12,215 nucleotides of DNA from Bacteroidales bacterium UBA2714 (GTDB lineage: Bacteria > Bacteroidota > Bacteroidia > Bacteroidales > P3), in assembly GCA_002354035.1 (NCBI GenBank), contig DEKU01000048.1, forward strand, positions 1 to 12,215, read 5' to 3'. The position numbers and the translations under genes were made by a program. Shown piece by piece: positions 9,001 to 11,734 of this stretch (its first letter is position 1; each line of letters opens with the position of its first letter). The notes beneath the pieces are model-generated. The model worked only from the letters and a program-made list of their open reading frames with translations, was not told the origin of the DNA and did no database searches.

Positions 9001-11207
9001 GTGTAGTCCGTCGGGTCGGTCATCACTCCCACCTTTATCTGTCCGGAATACGACGTGCCACTCTTTCTGCCCCAGAACATCAGTTGCAGGGTGTTGATGC
9101 TGTCCTCAAACTCCGGCAGACACAGCCAGCTGCATGTCGTGGAGATAGAGCTGTAGAAATACAGCGACCGTGTCCCGCTATGAGGTGTCGTGGACGAGGG
9201 ATACGGATAGCTGGATGGATTGTATGAGCTATTGTAATATCCTTTGTTCCAGCATACGCCCAAAGGTGTGCTGGATGAAGTGCTCGTCAGGTCCTCGAAA
9301 CCATACACAAACGGAAGATCGCTGTGGGCAATCGGTGCACAATCCGTTGTGGCCTCAATGATTGAAGCATACGTGATGTCGTCGCAATAGTGCGAAACCC
9401 GGAACTCGTATTTCGTGGCAGGATTCAAATCTGTAATGGTATAGGTAGTGCCTGTAAAGGAGGAAGTGGCCGAAGTCCATGCGGTTGAGCCCAACTGGCG
9501 ATAGTCCACATCCCAGGCAGTCTCCTGTGCACCAGGCAACCAGCTGATGGTGGCCTCCTGGGTTCCCATACTGTCAACCCACACACTGGGGACCCCACAA
9601 GCGGACCTCTCTGTGCATCCGGCGGTATAGAAATGTACACTGGCGTGCGAACTGTACACCGCACCATACGACGCAGTAGTATAGTTGGCAAGGGTAAACT
9701 GTGTGTTGTCCATATAGCGGCACAGGCTTCTTTTCTCCGTGCAGGGAGTGGAGTAGCCACTGAAGCTGCTGCTGGACTGTGAGGTGCCGGTGGGCTGGTT
9801 CATGAACGTGCAAACTATTATGTTGTTCGTGCCGTCCCACACAAATGGCTGGCTGAAGTTGTAGTGCTGCCAGCCCGATGTATTTAAGGGGTGAGCCGTC
9901 GGGCCATACACTTGTTGCAGTGTGCCGGGGTTGACATAGTCTGACGCCGAACTGAACGAACTGCGTGAAGTGTTGCCCATAAAGATGGTGAATTCCTTGG
10001 CATAGGAACTGTTGTTGGAGAAACCAAAGTCAACACCCACTATGCCGCCGGCTCTCAGCCCTGCGGCCGTCAGCTCCGCTGCGGTATAGATGGCCTGATA
10101 CATCGTGTTGCCATAGGAGCTATATACCAGTGTGCCGGAGGCTGTGCTGGAGATATTGCTGAATATCAAAGTGTCGCCTGCAATGGAGGTGTCTATTGCA
10201 GCGCATGGCATCGAGGCTGAGAAGAATGTGGTCGAATCCCATGCCCCAAAGCCGTCCGAACCGCAGTTGGCCCTGACGCGCACTTTGTAGTTGGTCTGTG
10301 GGGTCAGACCTGTAAGGATAATTGAAGGAAGGGTGGCGGTGGTGGCGCTGAGGGTGCTGTCCACCTGGCCATATTCAATTTCGTAGCCGATGGGAGTCCC
10401 AGCGTCTTCGGTGTTGTAGGCCCATTCGATGTTGGCCGAGTTGGCCGTCACGGCTATCATCGAGATGGCATTCACCGAAGGACAGCTGGAAGGTGGCTGA
10501 GGAGTGAGGGTATAGTAGCGTCCCACGCCGGGCCACGCACTGAATGAAGTCGAGGTGCCGGTGGTGAAAGTGGAGTGTGTCGAAGGATTAATCATCAGAA
10601 TATCGGTGGCCGTGGCGGCTATACCGATTTGGTAACTGTCGTAGTCATAGGGGGCGGCATCGGAGGTCCCGTATACCAGTCTTATCCGGCTGCTGTCCTC
10701 CAGCAGCTGGATTTGGTAACGCACCAAGTCCCCATCCTCGTCGTACCACGACGGGGTGCAGTACTCGATGACCAACATGCGGTTGGGAGCAGTACCCAAC
10801 AGCTCATATTTCACATACGAGCCTGTGGCACCCAATGTGTTGTCCATGCCGAACGCTGTGATGAACGGCAAGTCGTTGTCCGACGTGCTCGTCAGCGTAG
10901 TGAACGGCATTTGGTAGGCTCCGGAACAGCTTGTCCCGAGCCTGACCCGTCCATTGGAACTGCACGAGAATTGTGTGTAGCTCGTGCCTGCAAACGAAAA
11001 GGTGAAGCCGATGTTGAGGAGCTCTGAGCCTTCATCGTCTTCGCCTTCAATGGATAAGACATGCGTTGCGGAACTGGTCAGCGGGGCAAACAATGTTGTG
11101 TCCACGCCAGTTTCCATGCGGTAGTCTCTCGCATTTTGAGCTTGCGTCACCCACGGTGCGGCAATTATTGCCGCAAGGAGCAACCATTTTAATACTCTAC
11201 TTTTCAT
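1..11207 (-). CDS. Giant multi-domain FN3/jelly-roll surface protein, adhesin-like, probable T9SS substrate (3' end outside window)
   Basis: One stop-free frame runs from an ATG at 11207-11205 to the left edge, giving at least 3,735 residues. An in-frame stop lies at 11225-11223. The ATG is the first after it and begins a clear signal peptide (MKSRVLKWLLLAAIIAAP, then TQA-QN), which fixes the start. Upstream is AT-rich without a Shine-Dalgarno sequence, as usual in Bacteroidetes. Order: signal peptide 1-23; N-terminal beta-sandwich about 24-241; then FN3 domains (81-96 residues, typically C-P start, W in strand B, GL.P.T.Y in strand E, VR..CG in strand F) alternating with jelly-roll modules (J, JA) and WDG modules (SBS). 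No catalytic motif was seen. Such proteins in Bacteroidetes are typically exported by the type IX system and act in adhesion or as surface scaffolds; that role is inferred. The expected sorting domain lies past the left edge. A terminator at 11662-11694 and its own promoter suggest separate transcription from the upstream gene. A split into two genes is unlikely because no stop or frame change occurs. Confidence 0.93.
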   Translation of the reverse strand, partial: MKSRVLKWLLLAAIIAAPWVTQAQNARDYRMETGVDTTLFAPLTSSATHVLSIEGEDDEGSELLNIGFTFSFAGTSYTQFSCSSNGRVRLGTSCSGAYQMPFTTLTSTSDNDLPFITAFGMDNTLGATGSYVKYELLGTAPNRMLVIEYCTPSWYDEDGDLVRYQIQLLEDSSRIRLVYGTSDAAPYDYDSYQIGIAATATDILMINPSTHSTFTTGTSTSFSAWPGVGRYYTLTPQPPSSCPSVNAISMIAVTANSANIEWAYNTEDAGTPIGYEIEYGQVDSTLSATTATLPSIILTGLTPQTNYKVRVRANCGSDGFGAWDSTTFFSASMPCAAIDTSIAGDTLIFSNISSTASGTLVYSSYGNTMYQAIYTAAELTAAGLRAGGIVGVDFGFSNNSSYAKEFTIFMGNTSRSSFSSASDYVNPGTLQQVYGPTAHPLNTSGWQHYNFSQPFVWDGTNNIIVCTFMNQPTGTSQSSSSFSGYSTPCTEKRSLCRYMDNTQFTLANYTTASYGAVYSSHASVHFYTAGCTERSACGVPSVWVDSMGTQEATISWLPGAQETAWDVDYRQLGSTAWTSATSSFTGTTYTITDLNPATKYEFRVSHYCDDITYASIIEATTDCAPIAHSDLPFVYGFEDLTSTSSSTPLGVCWNKGYYNSSYNPSSYPYPSSTTPHSGTRSLYFYSSISTTCSWLCLPEFEDSINTLQLMFWGRKSGTSYSGQIKVGVMTDPTDYTTFQTVHTLFTDNTTTWNRFDVPMSGATGSGYITIMIEAGSSSSNYIYIDDITVYEIPACPHVTNLSVDSLSVDWAAISWSEAGTANSWVMEYDNVDFVPGTGNATFTEILYDTTALLTNLDTGTTYYVYLRADCAGDTSTYESLTFTTLHGLPATVPYLCTFEGSGTNGWNLLNGSQVNKWYVGGAASNGGGRSLYISNDEGLTNTFTNTTTAYVFAERDFNLTDTGEYGYSFDWRAYGETSYDFIRTALVPANTVLTPGDYSGFNNSTAVPAGGIALDGPGRLNLQSTWQTHTGTFHLTTPGSYKWVFMWRNDGSSGTQPPAAIDNVQLVRNTCPTPTALAASDVTASSVTLSWLAGNNESQWIVSDGYTEDYTYNNTYTFMGLQPNTPYNFTVRAVCSDFDTSMAASLSVTTECGALTMFPFFEDFEDETTTSATTANDNFIRCWHHLNNATQYFGWPYISSSSTYNHSPNGGKGLYWYASTTSGTYGDYYYVVLPAIDTDVVALNTLRVSFWAKATSTSYHPVLNVGLMTDPEDVNTYTNVSNVNVNPGSSTSWNKFTVEFDQYTGYGSYIAIRALRPTSTWYAAVDDITIDLIPDCPEVTNVTATHITTEQAELNWTETGEADEWGIEYGVHGFEVGTGTYESVTSLPYTITDLQPNTEYDVRITPDCYGIAATTVFTFRTECVPMVTLPYSMSFETTDGVAATGTSTSTVFVECWHRLNNGTDYFGYPYVSSSTTYAHTGSRGLYWYNTTTTSTYGDYQTVVLPAFDTDLFDINTLRLTFWAKSSGASYYPVFQVGVMTDPGDNSTFQAVSSVNVSNSTAWDKYIVNLGSYTGSGNYVALRAVRPSSSWYAYVDDITLEPMPDCQEVSHIVAQNTTASSTELNWIEHGSATGWSVEYGLHGFTPGTGTSVSATSRPFTISGLSANTEYDVYVTPVCSGTTASTMATFRTECLPTSSIPLTMSFETSDGVPSTGSSTSTTFVECWHRLNNGTSNFGYPYVGSSSTYAHTGSRGLYWYNTTTTGTYGDYQIVVLPGIDVTIHPLNTLQLSFWARSSSSSYSPTFQVGVMTDPNDPASFHQVGSVQVSNSTLWEEFTTGLASYSGSGQYVAIRALRSSWTAYVDDITLDFAPVCPGIIDLAVNQTGTTGAHVSWNYQDGFVGIPSTCAVDVFSSTGSTPIATFTATSNSILVSGLQPSTNYRVRVRPNCGAGEYGQADSTLFRTSNLPCIAYDTTLNDTILFADGMANTTGVFVNSSWGNTFCQSIYTAEELRDAGVHAGQIKGIRVGYSAAGSYDKELTISLGSTTMSSFSSASNMVDSSQLTRVYGPQVRTATSANSGWVYYTFDTPFPWDGTSNIILSTFMNQHSTSQTSSGFYAYSTATSRTGATAYRYKDSNPFTNADCLSTGSSSTSTYIPSVSFITDGCSETGTCAQPLVVVDSFGTDFIAINWTAGYQETAWDIDYRETGATSWTSEATVNIPGYLFVDLDANQSYDIRVTALCGDTSVSTTLTVTTPCVATPLPFTTSFEGFPSSSLTSPMPSCWTRASNYNTSSAYPYASSSYAHSGSTSMYMYSTSSSYSYITLPIFASSVDSLMATFWLYKSNTSYPHTLSIGVMTDPSDISTYTEVTSVTPRQLSQWEEYEVYFENYTGNGQYITFLSPNGQYSYPYLDDLTIDLIPDCRRVQGITVSNVTLHSADVSWLAHDVSDFDLVCVPSGNSPDAVSPTHIYGDSTYTLTGLQHSTSYDLYIRAYCYPDTSEWSMLVRFRTECGLIDSLPFFENFEGVDAGSSTSRDFVPCWGHINNGTSYYGYPYVSSSTSYSHNGGNKGLYWYNSTTTGSYGDYMYVILPPVDTTTLPVNTLQISFWAKSSSTSYFPVLEVGVMSNDIDTNFTRMRTIEVGNSTIWEQYTVPLGRYQGLGNRVAIRSLRSTGTWYAYVDEIMLDTMPHCPAPLEVVVDSTAIDAIAFSWIPSGSETQWAVTCGNIDTIVFDTSLTLTGLTPNTPYDINVRAICGPGDTSDYTSLDVRTECAIIASLPWHDDFESYNGGTSSSMDFGLPCWSRLSDATSYFYPYLGNSTTYNHTTGGSKGLYWYVTSTTSYGTYQIAALPLMDTTTLTLNTLNLSFWAKSSSTSYTPMIEIGAMIDENPATFTPIDTLTINGVTDWNLFEFPFSNYTGHGNRLALRAAYAMSGSIWTAYLDDFYIEPISPCPRPDSLTAYGATANSVTLAWHEPDYATTWVIEYGPIGFQPGTGTVVTTSSNPHVLTGLPSSYIGEYYVRSMCGGGDTSFYNREPCMFNTAQLPATIPYHCDFENVTEWMAWQSNSNSTINWARGTAMVDSGSYSMYISPDNGVTYGNADFTSLVNAAVYRDIDFGTIDSSFTLTFRARMGGSTDNSYDGLMVFLVDPAEAVVASTANITSPWGNVNDLYRIASVRVDTTWRTYRASFDTISGVHRVAFFWFNQNTASSHPFIAGPAAVDNIHIDYSSCPRPVNLDTSLLTNTSATLTWDGPAAAQYRVAWRVRGASASTNTYVNTSTNSVTLTGLTPLETYVVWVQKICGNDSSLFSDGCVFQTEICEDVQTRYSFNSAWPSTTSTYAPMGYSFYNYGYVQTIIDSAQLAGLTDSITAMAFNPVDGNQGNYYNHMDIYLANVPESNLSSGFIAPNATHQFVQVTNDANLSYTDGGWVTFNFDNAFAWDGHSNILVTVNRRHGTYQSGASFYAHSTSTAKTRYVYNDGSPYNISSVTGGTALNIVGDLKLISCPSTPTCREPIIAAVTNNYNSATVTWTGAGTNYQVNIKETNAANWPSTDISVTGNTYTFTGLQPSTYYTFRVRQDCTADTLGYSDWVIGSFLTDSLPCLAPDSLRAIAVTNATATFDWNVVGNESTWDIHVWFTGGLDSVYRVTSRPATIGGFAAGLTYNASIRPLCGVNLLEGEWGDTVTFATATCPDVTGLSTSNVTTNSVTLTWTADPMAQSWTIEYGFRGFDQGTGTSVNVS
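3..707 (-). other. Three consecutive FN3 domains FN3-13 to FN3-15 (residues 3501 to at least 3735)
   Basis: Here the alternation with J modules stops. FN3-13 (3501-3596) has CREPIIAAV, ATVTWTGAG and GLQPSTYYTFRVRQDC. FN3-14 (3597-3685) has CLAPDSLRA, ATFDWNVVG and YNASIRPLCG. FN3-15 (3686 onward) has CPDVTGL, VTLTWTADPMAQSWTIEYG and GFDQGTGTSVNVSS, and is cut by the window edge. FN3-15 is most like the FN3-5, -6 and -11 subtype (EYG..GF..GTGT). In this protein that subtype precedes a J or JA module, or FN3-7's J4, so another jelly-roll may follow outside the window. Confidence 0.75.
708..1532 (-). other. FN3-12 and SBS-c (residues 3226-3500)
   Basis: FN3-12 (3226-3314) has CPRPVNL, ATLTWDGPAAAQYRVAWRVR and GLTPLETYVVWVQKICG. 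SBS-c (3315-3500) is the third, most diverged copy of the WDG module. It keeps AFAWDGHSNILVTV (W3435, 120 residues after C3315), IIDSAQLAGL in place of IYTAEEL, and a late FYAHSTSTAKTRYVYNDGSP stretch. It lacks a close match to the KE.TI.(M/L)G.T motif of copies a and b, having YYNHMDIYLANVP there. Copies a and b are therefore the younger duplicate pair. Confidence 0.7.
1533..2366 (-). other. FN3-11 and jelly-roll JA2 (residues 2948-3225)
   Basis: FN3-11 (2948-3039) starts CPRPDSL and has VTLAW, WVIEYGPIGFQPGTGT and YYVRSMCGGG. As in copy 1, the FN3 before a JA module ends in LPATIPYHCDFE instead of the TEC ending seen before J modules. JA2 (about 3040-3225) carries GSYSMYISPDNG, AAVYRDIDFG, FTLTFRARMGG, DGLMVFLVDP, WRTYRASFD, HRVAFFWFNQ and PAAVDNIHIDY. 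JA1 and JA2 share the overall fold pattern but are clearly more diverged from each other than the J modules are. A cleaved-adhesin or MAM-like jelly-roll is the likely fold. Confidence 0.7.
2367..3950 (-). repeat. FN3-9, J6, FN3-10, J7 (residues 2420-2947)
   Basis: Two further J-FN3 alternations. FN3-9 (2420-2508) starts CRRVQGI and has LTGLQHSTSYDLYIRAYC. J6 (2509-2686) has SLPFFENFEG, CWGHINNGTSYYGYPYV, GNKGLYWYNS, LQISFWAKSSS, LEVGVMSNDID and YVDEIMLD. Here the usual VDDI is VDEI. FN3-10 (2687-2767) has CPAPLEV and GLTPNTPYDINVRAICG. J7 (2768-2947) has SLPWHDDFESY, CWSRLSD, GGSKGLYWYV, LNLSFWAKSSS, IEIGAMIDE and YLDDFYIE. The SFWAKSSSTSY segment is the most constant stretch of the J family. 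Confidence 0.78.
3951..5594 (-). repeat. Super-block copy 2: FN3-7, SBS-b, FN3-8, J5 (residues 1872-2419)
   Basis: FN3-7 (1872-1966) has VSWNYQDG and GLQPSTNYRVRVRPNCG. SBS-b (1967-2164) has IYTAEELRDAGVHAGQI, KELTISLGSTT, RVYGPQV and FPWDGTSNIIL (W2090). FN3-8 (2165-2254) repeats the FN3-2 signature as CAQPLVVVDSFG and GYQETAWDIDYRETG. J5 (2255-2419), at 165 residues, is the shortest J module, with SFEGFP, SCWTRA, AHSGSTSMYMY, IGVMTDPSD and YLDDLTI. The block matches residues 242-794 module for module. The Cys-to-Trp spacing inside SBS is 122 residues in copy 1 and 123 in copy 2, so the copies have hardly changed in length. Confidence 0.8.
5310..7754 (-). repeat. Three tandem J-FN3 units: J2/FN3-5, J3/FN3-6, J4/FN3-7 (residues 1152-1966)
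   Basis: Units begin at C1152 (7754), C1423 (6941) and C1692 (6134), giving periods of 271 and 269 residues (813 and 807 bp). Each J module carries CWH.LNN, then YGYPY-like or FGYPY, a HTGSRGLYWYN-like segment, GDY..VVLP, NTL..SFWA, VG.MTDP.D, W, Y.G.G.Y.A.RA.R and VDDIT just before the next FN3 cysteine. FN3-5 and FN3-6 share GVHGFEVGTGT and GLHGFTPGTGT. By eye, without gaps, about 135 bp of J3 (from 6732) and J4 (from 5925) are roughly 80% identical at an offset of 807 bp, the closest pair I saw. FN3-7 is more diverged and also begins super-block copy 2. Confidence 0.82.
7755..8825 (-). other. FN3-3, jelly-roll JA1, FN3-4 (residues 795-1151)
   Basis: FN3-3 (795-886) starts CPHVTNL and has YYVYLRADC. 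It ends in GLPATVPYLCTFE, which also opens the JA1 module (about 887-1070). JA1 differs from J1-J7: it has WNLLNG, GGRSLYISNDEG, YVFAERDFNL, YGYSFDWRAYGE, SYKWVFMWRNDG and PPAAIDNVQL. These features resemble the cleaved-adhesin or MAM-like jelly-rolls of Bacteroidetes surface proteins, a family-level guess only. FN3-4 (1071-1151) has CPTPTAL, VTLSW and GLQPNTPYNFTVRAVC. JA1 has a second copy, JA2, at 1533-2090, with the same LPAT.PY.C.FE entry. Confidence 0.72.
8826..10484 (-). repeat. Super-block copy 1: FN3-1, SBS-a, FN3-2, J1 (residues 242-794)
   Basis: FN3-1 (242-334) has a CPSV start, IEW, GLTPQTNYKVRVRANCG. SBS-a (335-531) contains YTAAELTAAGL, KEFTIFMGNTS, VYGPTA and FVWDGTNNIIV (W457). 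FN3-2 (532-622) contains CGVPSV, ATISWLPGAQETAWDVDYR and YEFRVSHYC. J1 (623-794) contains DLPFVYGFED, CW, HSGTRSLYFY, VGVMTDPTD and YIDDITV. The same order recurs at residues 1872-2419 (3951-5594), about 1,630 residues (4.9 kb) further on, with matching inter-domain signatures, which indicates duplication of the whole block. The modules look like beta-sandwich binding or spacer domains; no ligand can be assigned. Confidence 0.8.
10485..11138 (-). other. N-terminal beta-sandwich-like domain (residues 24-241)
   Basis: This roughly 218-residue segment has no repeat elsewhere in the visible protein. Landmarks are IGFTFSFAGTSYTQFSCSSN, NGRVRLGTSC, MLVIEYCTPSWYDEDGDLVR, YQIQLLEDSSRIRLVYG and YQIGIA. 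Alternating hydrophobic strands and the pattern 'IGF.F.F.G..Y..F..S.NG.' resemble N-terminal beta-sandwich domains seen in other Bacteroidetes secreted FN3 proteins. The acidic DEDGDL stretch may bind calcium, but this is unproven. The domain ends before C242, where the first FN3 starts. Confidence 0.6.
11139..11207 (-). other. Signal peptide of the giant protein (residues 1-23)
   Basis: A basic N-terminus (K2, R4, K7) is followed by a hydrophobic core (WLLLAAIIAAPWV) and a probable signal peptidase I site after TQA at residue 23. There is no lipobox cysteine, so this is a Sec type I signal and not a lipoprotein. It fits T9SS cargo, which crosses the inner membrane by Sec. Confidence 0.85.
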
Positions 11208-11301
11208 GGCGATAATTGTTAATTAATATTAAGGTTTATTTATAGTTATTTCTCTAATTTTCAATGGTTACCAATAATATTTTTTTGAATCATTCCGTCT
11301 G

Positions 11302-11332
11302 CAAATATACTCCTTTTTCTAATCAAAACAAA
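11302..11332 (-). promoter_or_regulatory. Bacteroidetes-type promoter of the giant gene
   Basis: On the minus strand TTTG (11332-11329) is followed by a 19-bp spacer and TATATTTG (11309-11302). This matches the Bacteroides primary sigma consensus TTTG, about 19-20 bp, TAnnTTTG. Transcription would start a few bases downstream, near 11297, giving an AT-rich leader of about 90 nt before the ATG at 11207. Confidence 0.65.
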
Positions 11333-11437
11333 ATTTTTTCATCCTTGTTTTTGTTTCATGCTGATTTTAAAACTTTTACATATATCACTTTTAACATTTC
11401 CCTTTCCCGGAGCTTTTCGAATGGAATTAAGACTTTT

Positions 11438-11528
11438 TGAGGCCGGAATCTGGCATGCCTCAGGCCCCCCTCTGTCGCTTCGCTTTTGTTTCCATATTGT
11501 CGGTAGTTTGTCTCTTGTGAAGAGATAA
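11438..11528. repeat. Pair of short inverted repeats in the intergenic block
   Basis: First: TGAGGC (11438-11443) and GCCTCA (11457-11462) around a 13-nt loop. Second: TCTCTT (11511-11516), GTG, AAGAGA (11520-11525), extendable to about 9 bp on the plus strand with one G-U pair (11508-11528). Neither is followed by a U-tract in the direction that would make a terminator. Their role is unknown; they could belong to an interspersed intergenic element or a small RNA. Confidence 0.4.
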
Positions 11529-11606
11529 TAAAGAAATAAAATAGTGTGTAAATAGAATGTAAATAAAAACATAATCGGGTAGAAGCGTTTGGGGCTGTGC
11601 GATGCC

Positions 11607-11635
11607 GGGGCTTGTGGGGCGGTCGGGTGCTGGGG
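11607..11635 (+). other. Potential G-quadruplex tract
   Basis: Four runs of three or more G (11607-11610, 11616-11619, 11625-11627, 11632-11635) are separated by loops of 5, 5 and 4 nt, which fits the usual quadruplex pattern. Further G-runs lie at 11591-11594, 11644-11646, 11651-11653 and 11656-11659. The tract is on the plus strand just past the terminator of the upstream gene, so RNA reading through on the minus strand would be C-rich. Confidence 0.5.
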
Positions 11636-11661
11636 AGTGGTGCGGGCGTTGGGTTGGGGAC

Positions 11662-11694
11662 AAAAAGAGCGGGCGGCTCTTGCGAGTCGCCCGC
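11662..11694 (-). terminator. Intrinsic terminator of the upstream T9SS-substrate gene
   Basis: Read on the minus strand, an 11-bp GC-rich stem (11694-11684 with 11679-11669, one A-C mismatch) closes a GCAA tetraloop (11683-11680, a GNRA loop). It is followed at once by TCTTTTTG (11668-11661). It lies about 40 nt after the stop at 11735, so the upstream gene probably ends its transcript here. On the plus strand the mismatch becomes a G-U pair, but no U-tract follows. Confidence 0.85.
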
Positions 11695-11734
11695 CGAAGT
11701 AGTGATTTATGACTGATGAAGTCGAGTCGTCACA

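Larger units (their letters stand above)
11208..11734. other. 527-bp intergenic region between the two surface-protein genes
   Basis: From right to left it holds the terminator (11662-11694), a G-rich tract on the plus strand (11591-11659), an AT-rich block with two small inverted repeats (about 11340-11580), the promoter (11302-11332) and the AT-rich leader of the giant gene. Short open frames here on the minus strand (11339-11572, 11460-11663) span sequence of very mixed composition and have no recognisable domain, so I do not call them genes. No tRNA or riboswitch was recognised. Confidence 0.7.

Noticed and set aside
7590..9227. A 545-codon open frame on the plus strand, with others of about 300 codons at 861-1754, 2877-3836 and 4893-5843
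   Set aside because: They lie antisense to the repeat region of the giant gene, show no domain or signal, and are low-complexity Gly/Val/Arg-rich. They reflect the codon bias of the minus-strand gene.
11438..11462. Inverted repeat TGAGGC/GCCTCA as a terminator
   Set aside because: The stem is short, the loop is 13 nt, and on the minus strand it is followed by A-rich rather than T-rich sequence; on the plus strand C-rich sequence follows.
11339..11663. Two small minus-strand frames (77 and 67 codons) in the intergenic region
   Set aside because: One runs through the AT-rich block and the other through the G-rich tract. Composition changes along them, they overlap each other, and they have no domain or clear translation start.
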